A stretch of 33,254 bases of DNA from Deltaproteobacteria bacterium (lineage in GTDB: Bacteria; Desulfobacterota; GWC2-55-46): contig JACRCM010000108.1 in NCBI GenBank assembly GCA_016219025.1, positions 1 to 33,254 of the forward strand. Reading direction: 5' to 3'. Under the pieces are notes generated by a model, which worked only from the letters and a program-made list of their open reading frames with translations, searched no databases and was not told the DNA's origin. The translations under genes and the position numbers were made by a program. This document shows positions 5,846 through 14,581 of the stretch, piece by piece. Positions within the stretch are counted from its first letter, which is position 1. Each line of letters opens with the position of its first letter.

Positions 5846-8149
5846 ATGCAGAGGCAAACGCTCGTCGAATTCTCCGTAAAACACCCGCGTCTCGTCCTTG
5901 TCATCGCGGCGGCATTGACCGCCGCCGCGCTCGCCTTATTTCCGGGCATGAAGGCCGACACGAATCCCAAGAACATGCTCCCCCCCGACTCGGCGGTGCG
6001 CGTCTGGAACGCCGAGGTGGACGGGACCTTCGGCCTCTACGAGGACATGCTGGTGGTGGGCGTCGTCAATGAGGCGGGGGTGGTGAACCCGGGGACGCTC
6101 GCCAGGATAGCCCGCATAACGGAGGCGGCGGCGCGGATAAAGGGCGTTGCGCGTTCCGACGTGGCCGGGTTCACCACGATAACGAACGTCACGGCCAGCG
6201 CCGGGACGCTCCGCGTGGCCCCTCTCATGGGACGCCCGCCTGAGACGCCGGAGGAGTTGGAGGCGTTCAGAAAAGACCTCTTCGGCAACCCGCTCTACGC
6301 GGGCCGCGTCATCTCGAGGGACGGAAAGACAACGGCCATATATATTCCGCTTGAGAAGGGCGCGAACGGCAAGGCCGTGGCGGACGAGCTCCGCGGGATA
6401 GTCCGGGCCGAGGGAGGGCCTGAGGAGTATTATGTCGCCGGAGACCCGGTGGCGAGAGACACCTTCGGCTCCATCATGTTCAAGCTGATGGCCAAGTTCT
6501 CTCCCATCGCGGGCGCGATAATGTTCGTCGCGGTCCTCGTGATGTTCCGGAGCCTCGTCCTCGCCTGCTCGATGATGGCCGTGGCCATGATAAGCGTCGT
6601 CTGGAGCATGGGACTTCTCATCGGCCTCGGGTACCCGGTGCACATCATGAGCTCGATGGCCCCGGTCTTTCTCATGGCCATAGCGACCGACTCTATCCAC
6701 ATCTTCAACGAGTTTTCCTTCAGAAGGAAGGAGGCCCCCGACAGGCGCACGGCGATAATCGAGACGATGCACGCGGTGGCAAGGCCCGTCAAATTCACGG
6801 CGCTCGCCACCGCTGCCGGGTTCGGCGTGCTCGTCTTCATGTCCATCATACCCGTTAAGGTCTTCGGCGTGACGATAGCCTTCGGCACGGTGGCGCTCCG
6901 CCTTTTGAGCTTCAGCTTCATCCCGGCGGTGCTCATGCTGACGCGCGATAAGAAGGCCGGGCCTGAGGCGGACGCGCCGGGCCGCGGGCCGGGCGCGTTT
7001 CTGAGAAGCCTCTCGGCCATCGGCGCGTTGCGTCCACGCGCCACGGTGGCCGCCGTAATCGTCCTCATGGCCGTCTCCGCCATCGGGGTCACGCGCATCG
7101 TCGTCAACAACAACATGGTCGAGTGGTTCAAGAAGGACAGCGACGTGCGCCGCTCGGACGCGGCCATCAACTCCGCGCTCGGCGGCACCTCGCTCGCATA
7201 CATAGTCGCCTCGTCGGATAAGGAGGAATACATGAAGACCCCGGAGGCCATGCGCTATATCGAGGGGCTTCAGCGCCGCCTTGAGACGCTTGAGGCCGTC
7301 GGCAAGACGAACTCGGTCGTTGATTACGTGAAGAGGATCAACCTCGTGCTCCATGACAATGACCCGCATTTCGACGCGGTGCCCGGCTCTAAGGAAGAGA
7401 TAGGCCAGTACCTCTTCCTCTTCGGCATGTCGGCCAAGCCGTCCGACCTCGACAACGTGATAGACCCGTCGTTTACCAAGGCGAACGTCTGGGTGCAATT
7501 GAAGACGTGGGACGTTCGCGCCATGCGCGAGGTTATGAAAACAACCGAGGTGTACATGGCGGCGAACCCCGGGGCGATTGTCCTCAAGCCCGCGGGCACG
7601 GCGTATTTCAACCTCGTCTGGAACGACGAGGTGCTCTGGGACATGCTCAAGGGCTTTATAATCGCGCTCGTCGCGGTCTTCGTCATACTCACCTTCAACT
7701 TCCGCTCTATCGGATGGGCGGCGCTCGGGTATGCGCCCCTCCTATTCACGATACTCCTCATCTACGGGGCCGTGGGGTACGCGGGCAAGGACTTCGACAT
7801 GCCGATCTCGGTCCTTTCGTGCCTGTCGCTCGGCATGGCCGTGGATTTTTCCATCCACTATATAGCGAGGTTCAAGGAGAGGCTGGCGTCGATGGAGGGC
7901 GGCGGGGACGTGGTGGCCGCGTTATTATGGACGGCCGAGAGGCCGGGCAGGGGCATAGCAAGAAACGCGATACTCTTCGGCGCGGCGTTCTCGGTCATGC
8001 TCTTCGCGCCGCTTACGCCCTACGTGACGGTCGGCGCGTTCATCGTGGCCATGATGACGCTCTCCGCGCTATTTACGATGGTGCTCCTGCCCGCGCTCAT
8101 CGTGCTCTTCGGGAAAAGGCTTGTTAAAGGGAACATCCGTCTAAGCTGA
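5846..8149 (+). CDS. RND transporter of the HAE3/MMPL type
   Basis: This 767-residue inner-membrane protein has two repeated halves. Each has one membrane helix, a large periplasmic domain and a five-helix bundle, giving about 12 helices. The first helix is near residues 16-34. The conserved membrane acidic residues lie in IATDSIHIFNEF (D282) and GMAVDFSIHYIARF (D667), the positions used for proton coupling in the MMPL/HAE3 branch. Relatives such as HpnN and MmpL move lipids, hopanoids or other hydrophobic molecules using the proton gradient. The length is shorter than the roughly 1000-residue drug-efflux RND pumps. AGAGAGG (5832-5838) supports the ATG at 5846. A probable ArsR operator lies just upstream. 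The LolA-fold and barrel genes downstream suggest transport between the membranes; substrate and direction are unknown. Confidence 0.92.
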   Translation: MQRQTLVEFSVKHPRLVLVIAAALTAAALALFPGMKADTNPKNMLPPDSAVRVWNAEVDGTFGLYEDMLVVGVVNEAGVVNPGTLARIARITEAAARIKGVARSDVAGFTTITNVTASAGTLRVAPLMGRPPETPEELEAFRKDLFGNPLYAGRVISRDGKTTAIYIPLEKGANGKAVADELRGIVRAEGGPEEYYVAGDPVARDTFGSIMFKLMAKFSPIAGAIMFVAVLVMFRSLVLACSMMAVAMISVVWSMGLLIGLGYPVHIMSSMAPVFLMAIATDSIHIFNEFSFRRKEAPDRRTAIIETMHAVARPVKFTALATAAGFGVLVFMSIIPVKVFGVTIAFGTVALRLLSFSFIPAVLMLTRDKKAGPEADAPGRGPGAFLRSLSAIGALRPRATVAAVIVLMAVSAIGVTRIVVNNNMVEWFKKDSDVRRSDAAINSALGGTSLAYIVASSDKEEYMKTPEAMRYIEGLQRRLETLEAVGKTNSVVDYVKRINLVLHDNDPHFDAVPGSKEEIGQYLFLFGMSAKPSDLDNVIDPSFTKANVWVQLKTWDVRAMREVMKTTEVYMAANPGAIVLKPAGTAYFNLVWNDEVLWDMLKGFIIALVAVFVILTFNFRSIGWAALGYAPLLFTILLIYGAVGYAGKDFDMPISVLSCLSLGMAVDFSIHYIARFKERLASMEGGGDVVAALLWTAERPGRGIARNAILFGAAFSVMLFAPLTPYVTVGAFIVAMMTLSALFTMVLLPALIVLFGKRLVKGNIRLS

Positions 8150-8260
8150 AAGCGGGACTTTCGGGGAATCGCGTTCACAGGAAAACTTGAGAACGGGCCT
8201 CGGCTTGCCGAGGGCGGCACGAAATAATCCTCTCAGTCTCACGCCCGCCCCCTCACCCTG

Positions 8261-8315
8261 CCCTCTCCCCCGTCCCCCTCATCTGATTATAAGGATGGGG
8301 GACGAGGGAGAGGGG
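8261..8315. repeat. Long GC-rich hairpin in the RND to LolA-like spacer
   Basis: The left arm at 8261-8283 and right arm at 8294-8315 are near-complementary over about 22 bp, around a 10-base loop (TGATTATAAG). Short pairings continue outside the arms. CCCTCTCCC/GGGAGAGGG hairpins of this kind are common dispersed repeats in GC-rich bacterial genomes. No T run follows, so it is not a standard terminator, but it could weaken read-through or protect an mRNA end. Confidence 0.6.
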
Positions 8316-8394
8316 ATGAGTGGTTGAGCGTAAAAGACGAATCAGGTAATGCTCCCCGGTAAATAGACCGGATATAAAACCAAGGAGGGTTGAC

Positions 8395-9186
8395 ATGAAA
8401 AAATATCTCTTCATCTGCCTCTCGGCGCTCCTCGTGGCCGCGAGCGCACGGGCCGCCGCGCCGGAGGAGATCATGCGCTCGTCCCAGGCCGCGTTCCTCT
8501 ATCAGGGCAAGGATTTCAAGGCGCGAGTCGTGATGCGGCTTACCGGCAAGACCGGCGCAGAGCGTATAAGGGAACTGACCATGCTCCGCAAGAATTCGGG
8601 CGCTCCGGGCGGAGATCAGAAATACTTCATATACTTCTACAAGCCCGCCGACGTGAAGGACATGACGTTCATGGTCTACAAGTATCCCAAGAAAGACGAC
8701 GACCGCTGGCTCTTCATCCCGGCGCTCAACATGGTGAGGAGGATCGCGGCGCAGGACAAGGCGTCGAGCTTCGTCGGCTCGGATTTTACATACGAGGACG
8801 TGTCCGGCCGGGACATCGACGACGACGCGCACGTCCTCGTAAAAGAGGAGAGGCTAGGCTCGTCCGACTGCTACGTCGTCAAGAGCGCGCCGAAGGAGGG
8901 CGGCATGGATTATGCCTACAAGCTCTCGTGGATAGACAAGGGGAATTACCTGCCCCTCAAGGAGGAGTACTACGACGGGAGATCCGGGCTGTATAAGGTC
9001 TTCTCCGCCGACGAGATAAAGACCATATCCGGGATACCGACGGTCACGAGGCGCGCGATGAAGAACCTCTCAAGCGGGCATAAGACCGAGGCGGAATTCA
9101 CCAGGGTCGAATACAACACCGGCATAGAGGACTCCCTCTTCAGCGAGCGGTTCCTCAAGCAGCCGCCCAAGAAGCGGATAGAGTAG
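8395..9186 (+). CDS. Periplasmic outer-membrane lipoprotein-sorting-like protein (LolA-fold)
   Basis: This 263-residue protein starts with a signal peptide (MKKYLFICLSALLVAASARA, cleavage near residue 21). The mature part has features of the LolA-like family often annotated as outer-membrane lipoprotein-sorting protein: EIMRSSQAAFLYQGKDFKARVVMRL, YFYKPADVKDMTFMVY, DRWLFIPALNMVRRI and GSDFTYEDV. That fold is a half-barrel that shields a lipid tail. AAGGAGGG is placed well before the ATG. The gene sits 245 bp after the RND transporter and 31 bp before the barrel gene. By established association, proteins of this family accompany MMPL-type pumps, so it is probably the periplasmic carrier for the pump's substrate, separate from the housekeeping LolA at 13899. 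Confidence 0.88.
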   Translation: MKKYLFICLSALLVAASARAAAPEEIMRSSQAAFLYQGKDFKARVVMRLTGKTGAERIRELTMLRKNSGAPGGDQKYFIYFYKPADVKDMTFMVYKYPKKDDDRWLFIPALNMVRRIAAQDKASSFVGSDFTYEDVSGRDIDDDAHVLVKEERLGSSDCYVVKSAPKEGGMDYAYKLSWIDKGNYLPLKEEYYDGRSGLYKVFSADEIKTISGIPTVTRRAMKNLSSGHKTEAEFTRVEYNTGIEDSLFSERFLKQPPKKRIE

Positions 9187-9217
9187 GCGCGACGATAACA
9201 ATGCAACCGGAGCGGAT

Positions 9218-10462
9218 ATGAAAAAGGCCATGCTCTTTGCCGTAATGCTCGCGCTCTTTGTCCTCCAGCGCGGCGCGCGCGCCGAAGATTCCCCGATACA
9301 CGGCTTCATACAGGGCAACTACTCGGCGGATACGGACGCCAGGAACCCGGACAACGGACGGTTGAAGTGGTCTGAGGAGCGCGGACAACTCCGTCTCGAC
9401 GCAACGAGGGAGCCTTACAGACTCTTCATCAAGACCGACGTATTCTACGACAACGTGGCGCAAGCTCAGGACGTTGAACTGCGCGAGGGCTACGTCGACC
9501 TGACCGGCGAGAAGTGGGACGCGCGCGCGGGGAGACAGATAATAACCTGGGGCGTCGGCGACCTCATATTCATAAACGACGTATTCCCCAAGGACTATGA
9601 GGCGTTCTTTTCCGGCAGGCCAATGGAATACCTCAAGAAAGGCGTTGACGGCGTGAAGGCGGGCCTCTATCCCGGCGGCGTCTCAATCGAGGCGGTCGCC
9701 ATCCCGTTCTTCGAGCCGAACAACCTGCCTGATACGCGGCGGTTCTGGCTCTTCGACCCCATGCCCAACGTGCAAAACAGGGTGAAGAAAGAGCCTGCCT
9801 CCACCCCCCGCAATACCGAACTGGCCATCCGCGCCTACGGAAGCGCAGCGGGTTTCGACGCATCGCTCTATGCCTATAAAGGCTGGCACAGAAACCCCTC
9901 GATGCGTCCCGGCGGCATGGGCAGCCCCGCGAGGATAACGCTCGTCTACCCTGAACTGCGCGTCTACGGCGGGAGCCTGCAGAAGGCCGCCTTAGACGGC
10001 GTGATGAGCCTCGAGGCCGGTTACTATGACTCGCGGGACGGCAAGGCCGGGCAGGACCCGCTCGTGCCTAACTCTCAGGCGCGGTTCCTCGCCGGGTATC
10101 AGAGGCAGTTGCGCGAAGACCTTACCCTCGGCGTCCAGTATTACGGGGAGCGGATGATGCAATATTCGGCTTACGAATCCACGGCCATGCCGGGCTTTCC
10201 GAAGGAGCCGCGCTACAGACAGGTGGCGTCCCTGCGCCTGACGCAACTCCTCATGCACCAGAACCTGAGGCTCCAGTGGTTCTCGTTCTACGGCATCACC
10301 GACAGGGATTATCTCCTGAACCCGGAGGCGCGCTACAACTTCACGGACAATATCTGGGCGGCTGTAGGGGCCATGATCTTCGGAGGCGCGAAGGATACCA
10401 CCCAGTTCGGCTCTCTCGACAGGAACGACAACGCATATATGCAGGTCAGATACGAGTTCTGA
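9218..10462 (+). CDS. Outer-membrane beta-barrel protein (DUF1302-like)
   Basis: This 414-residue protein has an N-terminal signal peptide (cleavage near residue 23) and then alternating amphipathic strands, ending in MQVRYEF. A C-terminal phenylalanine preceded by alternating residues is the usual signal for barrel assembly by Bam. The segment GRQIITWGVGDLIFINDVFPKDY (about residues 106-128) resembles the GRQxxxWGEGxFxxxND region of DUF1302-type proteins, which often neighbour HAE3 pumps. It is the last gene of the RND set and would provide or contact the outer-membrane end of the route. The barrel assignment is well supported; the exact family is moderately so. Its substrate is not known. 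Confidence 0.78.
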   Translation: MKKAMLFAVMLALFVLQRGARAEDSPIHGFIQGNYSADTDARNPDNGRLKWSEERGQLRLDATREPYRLFIKTDVFYDNVAQAQDVELREGYVDLTGEKWDARAGRQIITWGVGDLIFINDVFPKDYEAFFSGRPMEYLKKGVDGVKAGLYPGGVSIEAVAIPFFEPNNLPDTRRFWLFDPMPNVQNRVKKEPASTPRNTELAIRAYGSAAGFDASLYAYKGWHRNPSMRPGGMGSPARITLVYPELRVYGGSLQKAALDGVMSLEAGYYDSRDGKAGQDPLVPNSQARFLAGYQRQLREDLTLGVQYYGERMMQYSAYESTAMPGFPKEPRYRQVASLRLTQLLMHQNLRLQWFSFYGITDRDYLLNPEARYNFTDNIWAAVGAMIFGGAKDTTQFGSLDRNDNAYMQVRYEF

Positions 10463-10486
10463 GACCCGTCGCCCCGCACGTTTTCT

Positions 10487-10515
10487 TTGCCAGTCCCGCG
10501 CTCTTGTGGTAATAT
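10487..10515 (+). promoter_or_regulatory. Sigma70-type promoter of dcd
   Basis: TTGCCA (10487-10492) and TAATAT (10510-10515) are separated by 17 bp. Because the -10 box covers the region of an in-frame GTG at 10506, it argues against starting translation there and favours the ATG at 10557. Confidence 0.65.
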
Positions 10516-10556
10516 CAGTTGGCGAATCCGTCAAGATGACCGCCAGAGAGGTTGAC

Positions 10557-11702
10557 ATGAAGGCCGGCAAGGGACAATGCGGCGTGCTGAGCGCGCAGAT
10601 GCTCAGGCGTTCGATAGCCAAAGGCCATATTTCGTCGAAAGAGACGCCTATAGACGACGGACAGATCCAGCCCGCGTCCATTGATCTGCGCCTCGGGGGG
10701 ACGGCCTACAGGCTTGTGTCGAGTTTTCTGCCGGACGGCGGGGTGCTTGAGCGCATAAACACCCCTGACGTTTACGGCGGCGGTCTCGTCATGTATGAGA
10801 CCGACATCACGAACGGCGGCATCCTCGAAAAGGGCCACGTCTACCTGATACCCCTCATGGAGGAGCTTGACCTGCCCGGCGGCGTCCGCGCCAGGGCCAA
10901 CCCCAAGTCCACCACGGGCAGGCTCGACATATTTGCGCGCGTGCTGACCGATGCCTCTCCCCGTTTCGACGACGTGGCCGCCGGTTACAGGGGGCGGCTC
11001 TTTCTTGAAGTCATGCCGAGGTCTTTCACCATAAAGGTCAAGGCCGGACTTTCGCTCGTGCAGATGCGCTTCATGGAGGGCGAGTGCACGCTGCCGGACT
11101 CGCGCCTTCGCGCCCTGCACCGCTCATCGCGCCTTCTCTACGACGGAGACGCGCACCTCTCGGCGGACGCCCTCAAGGTATCGAAGGGGCTTTTCATGAG
11201 CGTAGACCTCTCGGGAGACGAGAACTCCGGGATCATCGGCTACAAGTCCAAGAGAAACAGCCATGTGGTTGATTTGTCTAAGAAAAACCATTATAATATC
11301 CCTGACTTCTGGGACCCGATACAGCGCAACTCCAAGGGGACGCTAATACTCGAACCAGAGGAGTTCTACATACTCTCGTCCAAGGAGCGCATCCGGGTCC
11401 CTCCCCGCTACGCCGCCGAGATGGTCGCTTATGAGGCGGGTTCGGGAGAGCTGAGGACGCACTACGCCGGGTTCTTCGACCCGGGTTTCGGGTTCGGACA
11501 CAAGGGCGAGGTCAAGGGCACCAAGGCGGTGCTTGAGGTCAGGGCGCACGACGTGCCGTTTATGATATCGGACGGCCAGACCTTCTGCAAGCTCTTCTTC
11601 GAGGACCCCCGCCAGGTGCCTGAGAAGGTCTACGGCCCTAAGATAGGCTCAAGCTACCAGTACCAGGGCATAACGCTCTCGAAGCAGTTCAGAAACGTCT
11701 AA
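10557..11702 (+). CDS. dcd: dCTP deaminase, two-domain form
   Basis: The enzyme deaminates dCTP to dUTP, feeding dTMP synthesis. From the ATG at 10557 it has 381 residues, about twice the length of E. coli Dcd. It matches the long 2'-deoxycytidine 5'-triphosphate deaminase family made of two dUTPase-like halves. The N-terminal half holds QIQPASIDLRLGG and RARANPKSTTGRLDIFARVL, which contain the active-site region. The C-terminal half repeats the fold (LILEPEEFYILSSKERIRVPP, FFDPGFGFG, GQTFCKLFF). AGAGAGG at 10545-10551 lies 5 nt before the chosen ATG. ATG 10536 and GTG 10506 are in frame, but the promoter overlaps the GTG. The family is best known from alphaproteobacteria, so its presence here may reflect transfer. 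Confidence 0.85.
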   Translation: MKAGKGQCGVLSAQMLRRSIAKGHISSKETPIDDGQIQPASIDLRLGGTAYRLVSSFLPDGGVLERINTPDVYGGGLVMYETDITNGGILEKGHVYLIPLMEELDLPGGVRARANPKSTTGRLDIFARVLTDASPRFDDVAAGYRGRLFLEVMPRSFTIKVKAGLSLVQMRFMEGECTLPDSRLRALHRSSRLLYDGDAHLSADALKVSKGLFMSVDLSGDENSGIIGYKSKRNSHVVDLSKKNHYNIPDFWDPIQRNSKGTLILEPEEFYILSSKERIRVPPRYAAEMVAYEAGSGELRTHYAGFFDPGFGFGHKGEVKGTKAVLEVRAHDVPFMISDGQTFCKLFFEDPRQVPEKVYGPKIGSSYQYQGITLSKQFRNV

Positions 11703-11721
11703 CGCCGCGCCGTAAGCCGCC

Positions 11722-11735
11722 CCCGTTGCAACGGG
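11722..11735. promoter_or_regulatory. 14-bp palindrome upstream of ftsK
   Basis: CCCGTTGCAACGGG is a perfect palindrome. Its centre contains TTGCAA (11726-11731), a possible -35 box with CATATC (11750-11755) 18 bp further on; that box ends 8 nt before the ftsK ATG. It could be an operator overlapping the promoter. Confidence 0.4.
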
Positions 11736-11763
11736 CGGACGTCCGCTCACATATCCCATAACA

Positions 11764-13902
11764 ATGGCCAAGACCAAAAACGCCTCCCCTGACAAAGATA
11801 CGGACTCAGGGCACAAGCTGGAGATAATAGGCATAGCGGTCATGGCCGTTGGCCTCTACGCCGGGGTTAGCCTCTTTTCATACATAGGCGCGTCCGTCAA
11901 CTGGGGAGGCGCGGTCGGCGATTATCTCTCCCGCGGCCTCCTCTACTCCGTAGGCTACGTCTCATACTGTCTGCCGTTCTTCCTGATATTCGTGTCCGTG
12001 GGATTGGTGCTCAGGCGCGTCTTCGCGTTCCGGCCCGTCGTGCCGATAAGCCTCGGCGTCTTTATCCTCTCGGCATCGTCTCTCCTATCCGAGCTTTGGG
12101 GCACTGAAGAGGCAGGAGGCGTAGCCGGCTCATTCCTGAGCGGATACCTCACGTCGTGGTTCGGGTATACGGGCGCGGCGATAATCCTCGTCGCCATAGT
12201 CCTTATCGCCATACTCCTCGCCACCGGCCTATCGCTCATCCAGTTCGGGGTAAGGCTCACCCCGCTCATCGCGTCGCTGTTCAAGAAGGAAGAGGAGGTT
12301 GAAGCGGATGAGGCCGAGCCTGCGGCGTTGCCTGTCGAAGACGAGCCCGAGCCGGAACCTGAGCCTAGGCCCAAGACCCCTGTCCTGACCACGCCTAAGA
12401 TACACGCGAAGACCCGGCCTCCTGCCGAGGAGGCGCCGAAGGAGAGGCTTGAATTCAACAGCCCGAAAGGCTCGTTCGAGCTTCCGCCCCTCTCCCTCCT
12501 CGACGCCCCGCCAGAGAAGACCGACGCGCTCGACAAAAAGGAGCTCCTTGAGAACGCGAGGATACTTGAGAGGAAGCTCCTGGACTTCGGCATAGAGGGC
12601 CGCGTCCTCGAGGTCATGCCCGGGCCGGTCGTCACCATGTACGAGTTCGAGCCCGCCGCCGGGGTCAAGGTCAACAGGATAACGAACCTCTCGGACGACC
12701 TCGCGCTCGCCATGAAGGCCGCCACCATAAGGATCGTCGCGCCGATACCGGGCAAATCCGTCGTTGGCATCGAGATACCCAACCAGAAGCGCGACATGAT
12801 ACTCCTGCGGGAGATGCTTGAGTCCTCCGCGTTCGCAAAGTCGCGCTCGCGCCTCACGCTTGCGCTCGGCAAGGACATATCGGGTGCGCCTTATGCCGCC
12901 GACCTCGCCCGGATGCCGCACCTCCTCGTGGCCGGGGCGACCGGCACGGGCAAGTCCGTCTCAGTGAACTCCATGATACTCTCGATCCTCTACAAGGCCA
13001 CGCCCGAGGACGCACGTTTCCTGATGGTAGACCCCAAGATGCTGGAGTTGTCGGCCTATGAGGGCATACCGCACCTCCTGACCCCGGTGATAACCGACCC
13101 CAAGCGGGCGGCCGGGGCGCTGCGCTCCATAGTCTCCGAGATGGGCAAGCGCTACAAGGCAATGGCCGAGAAGGGCGCGAAGAACATAGACAAATACAAC
13201 CAGATTATCGATGAAAAGGAGAAGGCCGGCGAGGAGAACGGCGAGCACAAGCGCCTCCCTTACATAGTCGTCATCATAGACGAGCTCGCGGACCTGATGA
13301 TGACATCCGGCAAGGACGTTGAGGAGTGTCTTGTGCGCCTTTCGCAGATGGCGCGTGCAGCCGGGATACACCTGATGGTGGCCACCCAGAGGCCGTCGGT
13401 CGACGTGGTGACCGGCCTCATAAAGACGAACTTCCCGGCGAGGATCGCGTTCCAGCTCCCGTCCAAGACCGACTCGCGCACCATACTCGACGCGGGCGGG
13501 GCCGAAACGCTCCTCGGGCAGGGCGATATGCTCTTCATCCCGCCCGGCACCTCGAAGCTGCAACGCATCCACGGGGCTTATGTCTCGGAGACCGAGATAA
13601 AAAACGTCACGGACTTCTGGAAGAGGCAGGGCATGCCCGCTTACGACCACGTCCTGATAAAAGAGTCGGAGGAAGAGGGCGAAGACGCGGGCGGGGACGG
13701 AGAGGACGAGGAGTTCCTGCGGCGCTATGACGAGGCCGTGGAGATGGCGAGGGAACTTGAGATGATATCGACCTCCTACGTCCAGCGCAGGTTCAGGATA
13801 GGGTACAACACCGCCGCGCGCATCATCGAGCGGATGGAGCGCGACGGCATAGTCGGCCCGGCGCAGGGGAGCAGGCCGAGGGAGGTGCTTAAAAGGCAAT
13901 GA
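11764..13902 (+). CDS. ftsK: DNA translocase FtsK/SpoIIIE
   Basis: FtsK is a septum-located ATP-driven motor that clears and aligns chromosome ends during division. This 712-residue version is short compared with E. coli FtsK (over 1300) because its linker is small. It has four N-terminal membrane helices (roughly 21-40, 61-82, 94-110 and 136-157). An acidic proline-rich linker (about 175-215, with an EPEPEPEPRPK run) precedes the motor domain. The Walker A motif GATGTGKS is at 391-398 and the Walker B-like IVVIIDELADLMM near 500. The C-terminal gamma winged helix, which reads KOPS-type sequences, is EMISTSYVQRRFRIGYNTAARIIERMERDGIVGP. The stop overlaps the lolA start (ATGA). No Shine-Dalgarno sequence is evident. 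Confidence 0.96.
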   Translation: MAKTKNASPDKDTDSGHKLEIIGIAVMAVGLYAGVSLFSYIGASVNWGGAVGDYLSRGLLYSVGYVSYCLPFFLIFVSVGLVLRRVFAFRPVVPISLGVFILSASSLLSELWGTEEAGGVAGSFLSGYLTSWFGYTGAAIILVAIVLIAILLATGLSLIQFGVRLTPLIASLFKKEEEVEADEAEPAALPVEDEPEPEPEPRPKTPVLTTPKIHAKTRPPAEEAPKERLEFNSPKGSFELPPLSLLDAPPEKTDALDKKELLENARILERKLLDFGIEGRVLEVMPGPVVTMYEFEPAAGVKVNRITNLSDDLALAMKAATIRIVAPIPGKSVVGIEIPNQKRDMILLREMLESSAFAKSRSRLTLALGKDISGAPYAADLARMPHLLVAGATGTGKSVSVNSMILSILYKATPEDARFLMVDPKMLELSAYEGIPHLLTPVITDPKRAAGALRSIVSEMGKRYKAMAEKGAKNIDKYNQIIDEKEKAGEENGEHKRLPYIVVIIDELADLMMTSGKDVEECLVRLSQMARAAGIHLMVATQRPSVDVVTGLIKTNFPARIAFQLPSKTDSRTILDAGGAETLLGQGDMLFIPPGTSKLQRIHGAYVSETEIKNVTDFWKRQGMPAYDHVLIKESEEEGEDAGGDGEDEEFLRRYDEAVEMARELEMISTSYVQRRFRIGYNTAARIIERMERDGIVGPAQGSRPREVLKRQ

Positions 13903-14555
13903 GGCGCGAACCGGACTGGACATACGCAAAGGCGCTCCTTCTATTGCTCCTTGCGCTCCTGCTGCCGGCGCCTTCAGCGGCCGCCGACCTCGACTCGATA
14001 CTCGCAAGCCTTACGGAGCGTTACTCGTCCGTCAAAGCGCTCTCGGCGGACTTTACGCAGGAGACCATTGCAAAGGGCGCTAAGAGAGGCGAGGTCTCGA
14101 AGGGCAAGGTCTGGTTCAAGAGGCCGGGCAAGATGCGCTGGGTCTACGAGACGCCGGTCACGGACGAGATAACAGGCAACGGCAAATACGTCTGGATATT
14201 CCAGCCGGACATCAATCAGGTCATTGAAAAGCCCGTGGACAACGCGTATCCGTCCATCACCACGGATTTTCTCGGCGGCATAGAGACCCTGAAGAAGGAC
14301 TTTAAAATAACCCTTGCAAAGGCCGGGACCGAGTCTTATCTTTTAAATCTGGAACCTCTCGCGCCGGACGCCGGGATAAGGCGCATCGCGGTGGGTATTG
14401 ACAGAAAGAGCGGGTTTATCGTAAAGACCGTGGCAGAGGACCCGCTCGGAGGCTCCACGACCGTGCGTTTCGAGCGGATAAGGACGAACGCCGAGGCGCC
14501 GGACTCCATCTTCGAGTTCAAACCGCCCAAGGGCGCAACGGTGGTAAGGCCATAG
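13899..14555 (+). CDS. lolA: Outer-membrane lipoprotein carrier LolA
   Basis: LolA is the periplasmic chaperone that takes lipoproteins from the LolCDE transporter to the outer membrane. The 218-residue precursor has a signal peptide (leucine-rich core near residues 11-24, cleavage after PSAAA near 29). The mature region matches the family: DLDSILASLTERYSSVKALSADFTQE, KGKVWFKRPGKMRWVYETP, YVWIFQPDINQV and FEFKPPKGATVV near the end. The start overlaps ftsK by four bases, so the two are translationally coupled. The ftsK-lolA order is common in Gram-negative bacteria. A second, more distant LolA-fold protein is encoded at 8395. Confidence 0.94.
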   Translation: MRREPDWTYAKALLLLLLALLLPAPSAAADLDSILASLTERYSSVKALSADFTQETIAKGAKRGEVSKGKVWFKRPGKMRWVYETPVTDEITGNGKYVWIFQPDINQVIEKPVDNAYPSITTDFLGGIETLKKDFKITLAKAGTESYLLNLEPLAPDAGIRRIAVGIDRKSGFIVKTVAEDPLGGSTTVRFERIRTNAEAPDSIFEFKPPKGATVVRP

Positions 14556-14581
14556 AATAAAAAATACCGGAGGTTAAAACC

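Noticed and set aside
5936-7498. 520-codon open frame on the minus strand
   Set aside because: It lies entirely antisense to the RND gene, has a composition rich in Arg, His, Asp and Glu with no membrane or domain pattern, and is explained by codon bias of the real gene.
10506-10556. Upstream GTG start for dcd
   Set aside because: A good promoter -10 box (10510-10515) overlaps it, it has no ribosome-binding site, and the ATG at 10557 has one.
12961-14007. 348-codon open frame on the minus strand
   Set aside because: It is antisense to ftsK and lolA, both of which have complete family motifs.
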